This document shows positions 1 to 9,393 of a DNA stretch of 64,000 nucleotides, piece by piece. The stretch is from assembly GCF_022348085.1 (NCBI RefSeq), contig NZ_JAKRFN010000014.1, forward strand, positions 1-64,000, in the 5' to 3' direction. Within the stretch, counting starts at the first letter, position 1; every line of letters begins with the position of its first letter. The position numbers were made by a program, and so were the translations under genes. The notes under the pieces are model-generated. The model was not told where the DNA came from. It did no database searches and was given only the letters and a program-made list of their open reading frames with translations. Source of the stretch: Mycobacterium sp. PSTR-4-N (GTDB lineage Bacteria; Actinomycetota; Actinomycetes; Mycobacteriales; Mycobacteriaceae).

Positions 1-3000
1 CGTCCGGAGGACATCGCCTTCGACGCCTCCGATGCGACGATGGCGCTGATCGCGCTGTCGGCGAAGATCCGCATCGATCAGATCGAGCCGCTGGACTCCA
101 TCGAGTCGATCACCGACGGTGCGTCGTCGCGCCGCAACCAGATGCTCGTCGATCTCGGGTCGGAGCTGAACCTGGGCGCGATCGACGGTGCGGCAGAAGC
201 GGATCTGTCCGGGTTGAAGTCTCAGGTCACCAAGCTGGCCCGGACGTACAAGCCGTTCGGACCGGTGCTCTCCGATGCGATCAACGACCAGCTGCGCACG
301 GTCCTCGGGCCGTCGGGCAAGCGTCCCGCCTACATCACCGAACGCGTCACCAAGACGTGGGAGCTGGGCGAGGGCTGGGCCAAGCACGCCACCGTCGAGG
401 TGGCACTGGGGACCCGCGAGGGCTCCAGCGTGCGCGGCGGCGCCCTGGGCGGTCTGCACGACGGTGCGCTCGCCGACGCGGCGGCGGTCGACAAGGCGAT
501 CGACGCGGCGGTGGCCGCGGTGGCGGCACGCCGCGGTGTGTCGGTGTCGCTGCCCTCTGCCGGCGGCGCCGGTGGCGGTGTCGTCGACTCGGCGGCCCTG
601 AGCGAATTCGCCGAGCAGGTCACCGGACCCGACGGTGTGCTGGCCTCGGCGGCCCGCACGATCCTGGATCAGCTGGGCCTGGGCGCACCTCTGGTGACCC
701 CGGAGGCTGCGGCCGACGCGGAGCTCATCGACCTGGTCACCGCCGAATTGGGTTCGGACTGGCCGCGTCTGGTGGCGCCGTCGTTCGACGCCCGCAAGGC
801 CGTCTTGCTCGACGACCGGTGGGCCAGCGCGCGTGAGGATCTGGTCAAGATCTGGCTGATGGACGACGACGAGATCGACGCGAACTGGGCGCGGCTCTCG
901 GAGCGGTTCGAGGGAGCCGGGCACGTGGTCGGCACGCAGGCGACCTACTGGCAGGGCAAGGCCCTGGCTGCCGGCCGCACGGTGCACGCGTCGCTGTACG
1001 CCCGTGCGGCGGCGGGTGCGGAGAATCCCGGCAAGGGCCGCTACAGCGACGAGGTCGCCGTGGTGACCGGTGCGTCGAAGGGCTCGATCGCGGCGTCGGT
1101 GGCAGCGCAGCTGCTCGCCGGTGGCGCGACCGTGATCGCGACGACCTCCAAGCTGGACGATTCGCGACTGGCCTTCTACCGCGAGCTCTACCGCGACAAC
1201 GCCTGCTTCGGTGCCAAGCTGTGGGTGCTGCCGGCGAACATGGCCTCCTACAACGACATCGACGCTCTTGTCGAGTGGGTGGGCAACGAGCAGACCGAGA
1301 GCCTCGGGCCGAAATCGATCCACGTCAAGGACGCGCTGTCGCCCACACTGCTGTTCCCGTTCGCAGCGCCGCGGGTCGGTGGCGATCTGTCCGAGGTCGG
1401 GGCACGCGCCGAGATGGAGATGAAGGTCCTGCTGTGGGCCGTGCAGCGGCTGATCGCCGGGCTGTCCCACATCGGGGCGGACCGCGACATCGCGGCACGC
1501 CTGCACGTGGTGCTGCCGGGCTCGCCCAACCGCGGCATGTTCGGCGGTGACGGTGCCTACGGCGAGGCCAAGGCGTCGCTCGACGCGCTGGTGTCGCGCT
1601 GGAAGGCCGAGACGTCGTGGGCGCAGCGAGTCAGCCTCGCGCACGCCTTGATCGGGTGGACCCGGGGCACCGGCCTGATGGGTCACAACGACGTCATCGT
1701 CGACGCGGTCGAAGAGGCCGGTGTCACCACCTACTCGACCGAGCAGATGGCGAGCATGCTGCTGGACCTGTGCGACGTCGAGACCAAGGTGGCGGCAGCA
1801 CGGGAACCGGTCGAGGCCGACCTCACCGGTGGCCTGGCCGAGGCGAATCTCGACATGGCCGAGCTCGCCGCCAAGGCGCGCGACGAGGCGACGACCGCAC
1901 CGGCTGCCGACGATGCCGCGGACGAAGTTGCGGCGCACACGATTTCGGCTCTGCCGTCGCCGCCTCGGGTGGTGACCGGTGCGCCGGTGCCGGAGTGGGC
2001 CGACCTCGACGTCGACCCGGCCGATCTCGTGGTCATCGTCGGTGGCGCGGAACTCGGGCCTTACGGCTCGTCGCGCACCCGTTTCGAGATGGAGGTCGAC
2101 AACGAACTGTCGGCGGCCGGTGTGCTCGAACTGGCGTGGACGACCGGGCTCATCACGTGGGAGGACGATCCCCAGCCAGGGTGGTACGACACGCAGTCCG
2201 GTGAGCTGGTCGACGAATCCGAGCTCGTCGAGCGGTACCACGACGCGGTCGTGGAGCGCTGCGGCATTCGCGAGTTCGTCGACGACGGCGCGATCGATCC
2301 CGATCACGCGTCGCCGCTGCTGGTGAGCGTGTTCCTGGACAAGGACTTCCGGTTCGTGGTGTCCAGCGAGACCGACGCGCGCGCGTTCGTGGCGTTCGAC
2401 CCCGAGCACACCGTGGCCCGGCCGATCCCGGACTCCGGCGACTGGGAGGTGATCCGCAAGGCGGGCACCGAGATCCGCGTCCCGCGGAAGACCAAGCTGT
2501 CGCGGACCGTCGGCGCGCAGATCCCGACCGGGTTCGATCCGACCGTGTGGGGTGTCAGCCCCGACATGGCGACCTCGATCGACCGGGTGGCGCTGTGGAA
2601 CATCGTGGCGACCGTCGATGCGTTCCTGTCGTCGGGCTTCACGCCTTCCGAGCTGATGCGGTGGGTGCACCCGAGCCTGGTGGCCTCCACCCAGGGCACC
2701 GGCATGGGCGGCATGACCTCGATGCAGACCATGTACCACGGCAACCTGCTGGGCCGCAGCAAGCCGAACGACATCCTGCAGGAGGTGCTGCCGAATGTCG
2801 TTGCAGCGCATGTCATGCAGTCCTATGTCGGCGGCTACGGCGCGATGGTGCACCCGGTGGGTGCCTGCGCCACCGCCGCGGTCTCGGTCGAGGAGGGCGT
2901 GGACAAGATCCGCCTCGGCAAGGCCGAGCTCGTGGTCGCGGGCGGCTTCGACGACATGACGCTGGAAGCGATCACCGGCTTCGGTGACATGGCGGCCACC

Positions 3001-3918
3001 GCCGACACCGAGATGATGCGCGCCAAGGGCATCAGCGACTCGAAGATCTCGCGGGCCAACGATCGGCGGCGGCTGGGCTTCCTGGAGGCCGAGGGCGGCG
3101 GCACGATCCTGCTGGCGCGTGGTGATCTGGCGCTGAAGATGGGTCTGCCGGTGCTGGCCGTGGTCGGCTACGCCCAGTCCTTCGCCGACGGCGTGCACAC
3201 CTCGATCCCGGCTCCCGGGCTGGGTGCACTGGGTGCCGGCCGCGGTGGCCGGGACTCGGTGCTGGCGCGGTCGTTGCACAAGCTCGGCGTGACTGCGGAC
3301 GACATCGCGGTGATCTCCAAGCACGACACCTCGACTCTGGCCAACGATCCCAACGAGACCGAGCTCCACGAGCGCCTGGCGGCCTCGCTGGGCCGCTCGG
3401 CGGGTGCGCCGCTGTTCGTCATCAGCCAGAAGAGCCTCACCGGCCACGCCAAGGGCGGTGCCGCGGTCTTCCAGATGATGGGCCTGTGCCAGGTTCTGCG
3501 CGACGGCGTCATCCCGCCGAACCGCAGCCTGGATTGCGTCGACGACGAGCTGGCCACCTCGGCGCACTTCGTGTGGCCGCGGGAGACGCTGCGCCTGGGC
3601 GAGAAGTACCCGCTCAAGGCCGGTCTGGTGACCAGCCTCGGGTTCGGGCACGTGTCGGGTCTGATCGCGCTGGTGCATCCGCAGGCGTTCCTGGCGACGC
3701 TGACCCCGGAGCAGCGGGCGGCCTACACCGCCCAGGCTCAGGAGCGCACGCTGGCCGGTCAGCGCCGGCTGGCCTCGGCGATCGCCGGCGGGCGGCCGCT
3801 GTACGAGCGGCCCGAGGGACGTCGCTTCGATGGCGAGCACCCCGAGAAGGCGCAGGAGGCGGCGATGCTGCTCGACACGGCCTCGCGTCTCGGCGAGAAC
3901 GGGGTGTATCAGCGGTGA
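1..3918 (+). CDS. fas: Type I fatty acid synthase, C-terminal part (ACP, KR and KS domains)
   Basis: The reading frame is open from the first base, so the gene begins outside the window; the last 1305 residues are present, about 40% of a mycobacterial FAS-I of roughly 3070 aa. This multifunctional cytosolic enzyme makes the C16-C26 acyl-CoAs that feed phospholipid and mycolate synthesis. Domains seen in order: an ACP segment with DGASS, whose first Ser (codon 124-126) aligns with the phosphopantetheine serine of fungal ACP (inference); a ketoreductase with the VTGASKG nucleotide-binding motif near 1060-1080 and a YGEAK active site (Tyr codon 1558-1560, Lys 1570-1572); and a ketosynthase with Cys in GACATA (2866-2868), His in SKHDTST (3322-3324) and His in LTGHAKG (3445-3447). 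The ketosynthase triad is intact. acpS, whose product activates the ACP domain, starts 22 bases downstream. Confidence 0.96.
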   Translation, partial: RPEDIAFDASDATMALIALSAKIRIDQIEPLDSIESITDGASSRRNQMLVDLGSELNLGAIDGAAEADLSGLKSQVTKLARTYKPFGPVLSDAINDQLRTVLGPSGKRPAYITERVTKTWELGEGWAKHATVEVALGTREGSSVRGGALGGLHDGALADAAAVDKAIDAAVAAVAARRGVSVSLPSAGGAGGGVVDSAALSEFAEQVTGPDGVLASAARTILDQLGLGAPLVTPEAAADAELIDLVTAELGSDWPRLVAPSFDARKAVLLDDRWASAREDLVKIWLMDDDEIDANWARLSERFEGAGHVVGTQATYWQGKALAAGRTVHASLYARAAAGAENPGKGRYSDEVAVVTGASKGSIAASVAAQLLAGGATVIATTSKLDDSRLAFYRELYRDNACFGAKLWVLPANMASYNDIDALVEWVGNEQTESLGPKSIHVKDALSPTLLFPFAAPRVGGDLSEVGARAEMEMKVLLWAVQRLIAGLSHIGADRDIAARLHVVLPGSPNRGMFGGDGAYGEAKASLDALVSRWKAETSWAQRVSLAHALIGWTRGTGLMGHNDVIVDAVEEAGVTTYSTEQMASMLLDLCDVETKVAAAREPVEADLTGGLAEANLDMAELAAKARDEATTAPAADDAADEVAAHTISALPSPPRVVTGAPVPEWADLDVDPADLVVIVGGAELGPYGSSRTRFEMEVDNELSAAGVLELAWTTGLITWEDDPQPGWYDTQSGELVDESELVERYHDAVVERCGIREFVDDGAIDPDHASPLLVSVFLDKDFRFVVSSETDARAFVAFDPEHTVARPIPDSGDWEVIRKAGTEIRVPRKTKLSRTVGAQIPTGFDPTVWGVSPDMATSIDRVALWNIVATVDAFLSSGFTPSELMRWVHPSLVASTQGTGMGGMTSMQTMYHGNLLGRSKPNDILQEVLPNVVAAHVMQSYVGGYGAMVHPVGACATAAVSVEEGVDKIRLGKAELVVAGGFDDMTLEAITGFGDMAATADTEMMRAKGISDSKISRANDRRRLGFLEAEGGGTILLARGDLALKMGLPVLAVVGYAQSFADGVHTSIPAPGLGALGAGRGGRDSVLARSLHKLGVTADDIAVISKHDTSTLANDPNETELHERLAASLGRSAGAPLFVISQKSLTGHAKGGAAVFQMMGLCQVLRDGVIPPNRSLDCVDDELATSAHFVWPRETLRLGEKYPLKAGLVTSLGFGHVSGLIALVHPQAFLATLTPEQRAAYTAQAQERTLAGQRRLASAIAGGRPLYERPEGRRFDGEHPEKAQEAAMLLDTASRLGENGVYQR

Positions 3919-3940
3919 CCCGTGGGATAGCGTGCTGGCC

Positions 3941-4333
3941 GTGGGCATCGTCGGGATAGGTATCGACCTCGTCTCCATTCCCGACTTCGCCGAGCAGGTG
4001 GACCGGCCGGGCACGGTGTTCGCCGAGACGTTCACGCCAGGGGAGCGGCGCGACGCCGCCGACAAGAGTTCGTCGGCGGCGCGCCACCTGGCGGCGCGGT
4101 GGGCGGCCAAGGAGGCCGTGATCAAGGCCTGGTCCGGGTCGCGGTTCTCCAAGCGGCCCGTGCTGCCCGAAGCGATCCACCGCGACATCGAGGTGATCAC
4201 TGACATGTGGGGCAGGCCCCGCGTCCGCTTGACGGGCGCGGTGGCCGAGCACCTCAAAGAGGTGACCATCCACCTGTCGCTCACTCACGAGAAGGACACC
4301 GCGGCCGCGGTCGCCGTCCTCGAGGAGCGGTAG
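3941..4333 (+). CDS. acpS: Holo-[acyl-carrier-protein] synthase
   Basis: This transferase moves 4'-phosphopantetheine from CoA onto a serine of acyl carrier domains; in mycobacteria it modifies FAS-I and AcpM. The GTG at 3941 gives MGIVGIGIDLVSIPDF and a 130-residue protein, the usual length of mycobacterial AcpS; longer upstream starts in this frame run into fas and look unrelated. The AcpS signatures are the N-terminal GIGIDLV with its metal-binding Asp and the central ARWAAKEAVIKAW with the conserved Glu and Lys. The C-terminal HLSLTHEKDTAAAVAVLE strand is also typical. It lies 22 bases after fas on the same strand, so the two are probably co-transcribed. No strong ribosome-binding site precedes the GTG, which suggests translational coupling to fas. 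Confidence 0.95.
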   Translation: MGIVGIGIDLVSIPDFAEQVDRPGTVFAETFTPGERRDAADKSSSAARHLAARWAAKEAVIKAWSGSRFSKRPVLPEAIHRDIEVITDMWGRPRVRLTGAVAEHLKEVTIHLSLTHEKDTAAAVAVLEER

Positions 4334-4352
4334 CGGCACTACCCTCGTCGCT

Positions 4353-5699
4353 ATGACTGATCTCGTTCAGCGGGTCCGCGACGTGCTGCCGTCGGTACGG
4401 GCCGATCTCGAGGATCTGGTACGCATCGAGTCCGTCTGGGCGGATCCCGAGCGTCGAGACGAGGTCACCCGCAGCGCAGAGGCCGTGGCGAAGCTGTTGT
4501 CCGACGCGGGTTTCGGCGACGTCCGCATCGTCTCCGAGGGTGGCGCGCCCGCGGTCATCGCCCACCACCCCGCGCCCGACGGAGCGCCGACGGTCCTGCT
4601 GTACGCCCACCACGACGTGCAACCCGAAGGCGATTCCACCGCCTGGCACAGTCCTCCGTTCGAGCCCACCGAACGCCACGGCCGCCTCTATGGTCGCGGT
4701 ACGGCCGACGACAAGGCAGGCATCGCAACGCATCTCGCGGCGTTCCGAGCGCACGGCGGCAATCCGCCCGTCGGCGTGACGGTGTTCGTCGAGGGTGAAG
4801 AGGAATCGGGTTCACCGTCGCTGTCACGCTTGTTGGACGTGCACAAGGACGCACTGGCTGCCGACGTCATCGTGATCGCCGACTCCGACAACTGGAGCAC
4901 CGACACCCCGTCGCTGACCGTGTCGCTGCGCGGGCTGGCCGACTGCGTGGTCGAGGTCGCCACACTCGACCACGGCCTGCATTCCGGCATGTGGGGTGGC
5001 GTCGTGCCCGATGCGCTCATGGTGCTGGTGCGGCTGCTGGCCAGCCTGCACGACGACGACGGCAACGTGGCCGTCGAGGGTCTGCACGAGGCGACGGCAG
5101 CCGACGTCGATTACACCGCGGAGCGCGTGCGCGCCGACACCGGGCTGCTCGACGGCGTCACGGAGATCGGTTCCGGCGCAGTGGCACAACGGCTGTGGGC
5201 CAAACCCGCCATCACGGTCATCGGTATCGACACCACGCCGATCGCGAAGTCATCCAACACGCTGATCCCGGCGGCGTGCGCCAAGGTCAGCATGCGGGTG
5301 GCGCCCGGCGGCGATGCCGGCGAGCACCTGGCCGCCCTGACCCGGCACCTGGAACAGCACACGCCGTGGGGTGCCCGGGTGACGGTGACCCCCGGCGACG
5401 TCGGCCAGCCCTACGCCATCGACGCCGCGGGCCCGGTCTACGACGCAGCGCGCGAGGCTTTCCGGGAGGCCTGGGGACAGGACGCGGTCGACACCGGCGT
5501 CGGCGGCTCGATCCCGTTCATCGCGGCCTTCGCCGCCGCGTTCCCCGACGCAAAGATTCTGGTGACGGGCGTCGAGGACCCCGATACGCAGGCGCACAGC
5601 GTCAACGAGAGCCTGCACCTGGGTGTGTTGGAGCGTGCCGCGACGGCCGAAGCGCTCCTGCTGCAGAAGCTCGGGTCAGACGGACAGGTCGCGACGTAG
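4353..5699 (+). CDS. M20-family dipeptidase (Rv2522c-type)
   Basis: A 448-residue cytosolic metallopeptidase-like protein of the M20/ArgE/DapE/CNDP superfamily, likely to remove residues from dipeptides or related amides with two zinc ions. Visible motifs: LLYAHHDVQPEGD (His ligand and the following Asp), GRGTADDKAGI (bridging Asp), EGEEESGSPS (catalytic Glu pair), and QAHSVNESL near the C-terminus, which supplies the last His ligand. The dimerisation lid domain lies about residues 190-310, including DHGLHSGMWGG. It sits directly behind acpS and in the M. tuberculosis position of Rv2522c. The true substrate cannot be read from sequence. Its last 24 bases overlap the 3' end of the convergent bcp gene. 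Confidence 0.9.
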   Translation: MTDLVQRVRDVLPSVRADLEDLVRIESVWADPERRDEVTRSAEAVAKLLSDAGFGDVRIVSEGGAPAVIAHHPAPDGAPTVLLYAHHDVQPEGDSTAWHSPPFEPTERHGRLYGRGTADDKAGIATHLAAFRAHGGNPPVGVTVFVEGEEESGSPSLSRLLDVHKDALAADVIVIADSDNWSTDTPSLTVSLRGLADCVVEVATLDHGLHSGMWGGVVPDALMVLVRLLASLHDDDGNVAVEGLHEATAADVDYTAERVRADTGLLDGVTEIGSGAVAQRLWAKPAITVIGIDTTPIAKSSNTLIPAACAKVSMRVAPGGDAGEHLAALTRHLEQHTPWGARVTVTPGDVGQPYAIDAAGPVYDAAREAFREAWGQDAVDTGVGGSIPFIAAFAAAFPDAKILVTGVEDPDTQAHSVNESLHLGVLERAATAEALLLQKLGSDGQVAT

Positions 5700-6149
5700 C
5701 TTCGCGACGTGGCCGGTTGCCCGCACGTTGTACTGCGCCACCTCGATCTTGCCGTTCTCGTCGACGACGAACGTCGAGCGGATCACGCCCTGCACGGTCT
5801 TGCCGTACATCGTCTTGTCGCCGTAGGCGCCCCACGCCTCGAGCACCGCGCGGTCGGGATCGGACAGCAGCGGGAAGGTGAGCCCTTCCTTGTCCCGGAA
5901 CTTCGCGAGCTTCTCGGGCTTGTCCGGCGAGATGCCGACGACGTCGAGCCCGGCGTCGCCCAGTTCGGCCAGATTGTCACGGAAGTCACACGCCTGCTTC
6001 GTGCACCCGGGCGTGGAGGCGGCGGGGTAGAAGTACACGACGACCTTGCGCCCGCGGTAGTCCGAGAGCGAGACGGTGTTGCCGTCGGCGTCGGGAAGGC
6101 TGAAGGCGGGTGCTTGATCGCCCACCTCGAGGCGGGGAGTCTGCGGCAT
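5676..6149 (-). CDS. bcp: Thiol peroxidase of the BCP/PrxQ family
   Basis: A 157-residue peroxiredoxin that reduces hydrogen peroxide and organic hydroperoxides using thioredoxin-type reductants in the cytosol. The peroxidatic Cys49 lies in STPGCTKQAC and the resolving Cys54 follows after four residues, the spacing of the two-cysteine BCP subgroup. The fold segments VGDQAPAFSLPDADG and VVVYFYP are standard. The ATG at 6149 is chosen because AGGAG lies 8-12 bases before it and because the upstream extension has no similarity to the family. The order next to the Rv2522c-like peptidase matches M. tuberculosis Rv2521. The gene is convergent with the peptidase and their coding ends overlap by 24 bases. 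Confidence 0.94.
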   Translation of the reverse strand: MPQTPRLEVGDQAPAFSLPDADGNTVSLSDYRGRKVVVYFYPAASTPGCTKQACDFRDNLAELGDAGLDVVGISPDKPEKLAKFRDKEGLTFPLLSDPDRAVLEAWGAYGDKTMYGKTVQGVIRSTFVVDENGKIEVAQYNVRATGHVAKLRRDLSV

Positions 6150-6259
6150 GGCTGGTGGCTCTCCTTCGATCCGTGGCATCGATGCGCGACCGGGCGCTGC
6201 GCGCAGCACCCGCTGAACTAGGGTAGTGCGGCAGGACCGACAGACGGGCGGAGGCATAC

Positions 6260-6484
6260 GTGGCGGATCGTGATCCCGACACCATCAAGGCCGAGATCGA
6301 TCAGGCGCGCGATCAGCTGGCTCTGACCGTCGACTCGTTGGCGGCGCGGGCCAACCCGCGACGGCTCGCCGACGATCTCAAGGCAGGTGTCGTGCGCTTC
6401 GTGACGCGGCCGCCGGTGGCGATCTCGCTGGCCGGCGTCGGCGTGCTGGTGTTCGTGGTGGCGGTGCGGCGCGCGCGCCGCTGA
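6260..6484 (+). CDS. DUF3618 small membrane protein (Rv2520c-type)
   Basis: A 74-residue protein. The N-terminal half is a charged amphipathic helix of DUF3618 type (DRDPDTIKAEIDQARDQLAL followed by a SLAARANP turn). One transmembrane segment, about residues 52-70 (ISLAGVGVLVFVVAV), ends in a basic RRARR stop-transfer tail. The product is therefore predicted to sit in the inner membrane with its helix in the cytosol. The family is common in actinobacteria; its function is unknown to me. The gene is divergent from bcp across 110 bases and matches Rv2520c in position and form. The ATG at 6260 fits, since the residues that follow are the conserved start of the family. Confidence 0.85.
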   Translation: MADRDPDTIKAEIDQARDQLALTVDSLAARANPRRLADDLKAGVVRFVTRPPVAISLAGVGVLVFVVAVRRARR

Positions 6485-7018
6485 CGCGTCAGCGCCGTCG
6501 GTTCAGCGCCGACGAGCCGAGCGGAACCAGTTCCTGAAGGAAAACCCGGGTGGGTTGGCCACGCGGCCCAGCCGACTACAGCTGTGCACGAGAACCGGAC
6601 GCTCATCCGCTGCGTCCGCGCCCGAGCCGCCCGGTGCGGTCGCAGTCGCTGTCGGCTCCATCAGCCCTGGCATCAGCTAAGTTCCTCGTTTCCCGTCACG
6701 GAACGAGGAGGGCCCCGTTTCCGTCGCAAGCAGCTAACGGCACCTTAACACCCGATCTGCCCTATGCCCAGCGCAATCGCCAACCGGGCCGCGAACTGAG
6801 GAAATGTTCGGACCGAGCCACGGCGTTGACGGTCGGGTCTATTCTCGCCGGATCGGGCGATTCTTAGCACATGATTCTGCCGTCGTCCGAGCGAACGCCG
6901 GAATTTTTCGAGATCGTCAAAAAGAGGTGTGCGCTGCCGTCGACCGACAGGGTCGGCGCCGCCGGTCACGGGTCATCTACGCTGACGGCTGACCCACCAC
7001 GAGCAAAGGAGACGCGCG
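6485..7018 (+). other. Intergenic stretch without a convincing gene
   Basis: No reading frame here has mycobacterial coding character. The short frames on both strands have low-complexity Arg/Pro/Ser translations and no family match. A 9-bp stem (one G-U pair) with a 7-base loop lies at 6684-6708 (cctcgtttc / ggaacgagg) and could end transcription from the DUF3618 gene, although no T-run follows. The stretch from 6880 to 6930 is less GC-rich than its surroundings and may hold the promoter for the gene at 7019, but no clear -10/-35 pair is visible. Confidence 0.6.
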
Positions 7019-7399
7019 ATGGCGTGGTTTCTCGCCCTGCAGGGCCCGTCGCAGCCCAGCCACCAGGCTTCGGTGTACGAATTGCAGGACCTGACCGATG
7101 TCGATCAGCTGGCGCAGGAACTGGTCAGTGCCGTGACGCTGGACCGCGTGGTGCCGATTCCGGCGATGCTGCCGCAGAACAACCGCAAGCGGCAAAAGGT
7201 CACGCTGTATGTGCGGCCCGCCGCGTGGGCCATGTGGACCTTCTACGAGCTGAGCGATGACGATCGCCGTGCGCTGATGAAAGAGAATCCTCTCGTCCAG
7301 GCGATGCAGGCACATCAACAGCAGCATCATCCGGGGCAGCCCGGCGCGGCCCCCAACCCGTTGACCGGTCAGCCCGGCCCAGGTGCGCCGCGGCGCTGA
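7019..7399 (+). CDS. Hypothetical protein, 126 aa, upstream of htpG
   Basis: I do not recognise the family. The start is supported by AAGGAG at about 7005-7011, and codon use looks normal for this genome. The first 90 residues look like a small mixed alpha/beta domain (MAWFLALQGPSQP at the start, then YELQDLTDVDQLAQELV and VTLYVRPAAWAMWTFYEL). The last 30 residues are a Gln/His/Pro/Gly-rich tail (QAHQQQHHPGQPG) that is probably disordered. There is no signal peptide or membrane segment. htpG begins 44 bases downstream with its own strong ribosome-binding site, so the two may be co-transcribed. That suggests, but does not show, a role in stress or protein quality control. Confidence 0.75.
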   Translation: MAWFLALQGPSQPSHQASVYELQDLTDVDQLAQELVSAVTLDRVVPIPAMLPQNNRKRQKVTLYVRPAAWAMWTFYELSDDDRRALMKENPLVQAMQAHQQQHHPGQPGAAPNPLTGQPGPGAPRR

Positions 7400-7443
7400 C
7401 CCCACCCCGATTCCCACTGCGCGAACACCAGGAGGAGGACGTC

Positions 7444-9381
7444 ATGAGCGCGGATGTGGAGCAGTTCGAATTCCAGGCCGAAGCACGGCAGCTGCTCGAC
7501 CTGATGATCCATTCGGTGTACTCGCACAAGGAATCGTTTCTGCGCGAGCTCATTTCGAACGCCTCGGATGCTTTGGACAAGCTGAGGCTCGAGGCGTACC
7601 GCAACAAGGACCTCGAGGTCGACACGTCGGATCTGCACATCGAGCTCGTCACCGATACGCAGTCGCGCACGCTGACCGTGCGCGACAACGGCATCGGCAT
7701 GACGCGTGACGAGGTCGTCGAGCTCATCGGCACGCTGGCGAAGTCGGGTACGGCGCGCATGCGTCAGCAGCTGCGGGAGGCTACCGGTGACGACAAGCAA
7801 GCCGGGGACCAGCTGATCGGTCAGTTCGGCGTCGGCTTCTACTCGGTGTTCATGGTCGCCGATCGGGTGGAGTTGCTCACCCGCAAAGCGGGCGAGAGCG
7901 AGGCCACCCGCTGGGAGTCCAGCGGTGACGGCACCTACACGATCGCCGCGGTCGACGATGCCCCGCAGGGCACGTCGGTCACGTTGCATCTCAAGCCCGC
8001 CGACGCCGAGGACGAGCTGGGTGACTACACCGCGGAACCGACCCTGCGGAGCCTGGTGAAGAAGTACTCCGACTTCATCTCCTGGCCCGTCCGGATGCAG
8101 GTCGAGCGGCGGCGCCCGGCGGACAGCGACGGCGGCGAAGGCACCGTCACCGTCGAGACCGACACGCTGAACTCGATGAAGGCGCTGTGGTCGCGATCCA
8201 AGGACGAGGTGGCCGCCGAGGAGTACACCGAGTTCTACCGCCACATCGCCCGGGCCTGGGACGAGCCGCTCGAGGTCATCGCGATGAAGGCGGAGGGCAC
8301 CTTCGAGTACCAGGCGCTGCTGTTCATCCCGTCGCACGCGCCGTTCGACCTCTTCGACCGCGACGCGCACGTCGGTATCCAGCTCTACGTCAAGCGTGTG
8401 TTCATCATGGGCGACTGCGACGAGCTGCTGCCGCAGTACCTGCGCTTCGTCAAGGGTGTCGTCGACGCACAGGACATGTCGCTCAACGTGTCTCGGGAAA
8501 TCTTGCAGCAGGACCGCCAGGTGACGGCGATCCGTCGCCGGCTGACCAAGAAGGTTCTCTCGACCATCGCCGAGCTGCAGACGGAACGTCCGGAGGATTA
8601 CCGGATGTTCTGGGCGCAGTTCGGCCGCGTCGTCAAGGAGGGTCTGCTCTCCGACGCCGACAACCGCGACGCGCTGTTGCGAATCGCCTCGTTCGTGTCG
8701 ACCCATGCGGAGGAGGAGCCCACCACACTGGCGGGCTACGTCGAGCGGATGAAGGACGGGCAGGAACAGATCTTCTACGCCACCGGCGAGTCCCGGGAGC
8801 AGATCTTGAGATCGCCGCACCTGGAGGCATTCAAGGCCAAGGGTTATGAGGTGCTGCTGCTGACGGATCCGGTCGACGAGGTCTGGGTGCAGACCGTGAC
8901 CGAGTTCGACGGGAAAGCGTTGCAGTCGGTGGCCAGGGGCGAGGTCGACCTGGAGTCCGACGAGGAACGCTCGGCGCGTGAGGCCGAACGCGAGGAGCAG
9001 GGCAAGACGTTCGCCGAGCTGCTGTCCTGGTTGAAGGAGACGCTCGACGAGCACGTCAAGGAGGTGCGGCTGTCGTCTCGGCTCACCGAATCGCCGGCCT
9101 GCTTGATCACAGACGCGTTCGACATCACCCCGGCGCTGGCGCGACTGTACAAGGCGTCGGGTCAGGACGTTCCCGTCGCCAAGCGCATCCTCGAACTCAA
9201 CCCGGACCATCCGCTCGTCACGGGCCTTCGTCAGGCCCATCAGGACCGGCCCGACGATCCGGCGGTCGCTGAGACGGCCGAACTGCTCTACGGGACAGCG
9301 CTTCTGGCCGAAGGTGGGGCGCTCGACGATCCGGCGCGGTTCGCCGACCTGCTCGCGGCGAGGTTGGCCCGGACGTTGTAG
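7444..9381 (+). CDS. htpG: Chaperone protein HtpG (Hsp90)
   Basis: A 645-residue cytosolic ATP-dependent chaperone of the Hsp90 family. The N-terminal GHKL ATPase domain covers about residues 1-215, with ELISNASDALDKLR (catalytic Glu and nucleotide-contacting Asn), DNGIGMTRDEV (Mg/ATP lid) and GQFGVGFYSVF. The middle domain carries the catalytic-loop region around LNVSREILQQD (near residue 350), and the C-terminal dimerisation domain ends near residue 640. The ATG at 7444 is preceded by AGGAGGAG. No eukaryotic MEEVD tail is present, as expected for a bacterium. The M. tuberculosis homologue, Rv2299c, lies elsewhere in that genome, so this copy sits in a block inserted into the fas-ldtB neighbourhood. 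Confidence 0.97.
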   Translation: MSADVEQFEFQAEARQLLDLMIHSVYSHKESFLRELISNASDALDKLRLEAYRNKDLEVDTSDLHIELVTDTQSRTLTVRDNGIGMTRDEVVELIGTLAKSGTARMRQQLREATGDDKQAGDQLIGQFGVGFYSVFMVADRVELLTRKAGESEATRWESSGDGTYTIAAVDDAPQGTSVTLHLKPADAEDELGDYTAEPTLRSLVKKYSDFISWPVRMQVERRRPADSDGGEGTVTVETDTLNSMKALWSRSKDEVAAEEYTEFYRHIARAWDEPLEVIAMKAEGTFEYQALLFIPSHAPFDLFDRDAHVGIQLYVKRVFIMGDCDELLPQYLRFVKGVVDAQDMSLNVSREILQQDRQVTAIRRRLTKKVLSTIAELQTERPEDYRMFWAQFGRVVKEGLLSDADNRDALLRIASFVSTHAEEEPTTLAGYVERMKDGQEQIFYATGESREQILRSPHLEAFKAKGYEVLLLTDPVDEVWVQTVTEFDGKALQSVARGEVDLESDEERSAREAEREEQGKTFAELLSWLKETLDEHVKEVRLSSRLTESPACLITDAFDITPALARLYKASGQDVPVAKRILELNPDHPLVTGLRQAHQDRPDDPAVAETAELLYGTALLAEGGALDDPARFADLLAARLARTL

Positions 9382-9393
9382 ACCGGGGGACGG

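Noticed and set aside
6826..6845. TTGACG and TATTCT as a SigA-type promoter in the 6485-7018 gap
   Set aside because: The two elements are only 8 bases apart, far from the required 16-18.
7369..9240. A 623-codon open frame antisense to htpG
   Set aside because: The sense frame is a full, motif-complete HtpG. The antisense translation has no domain and only reflects GC-rich codon structure.
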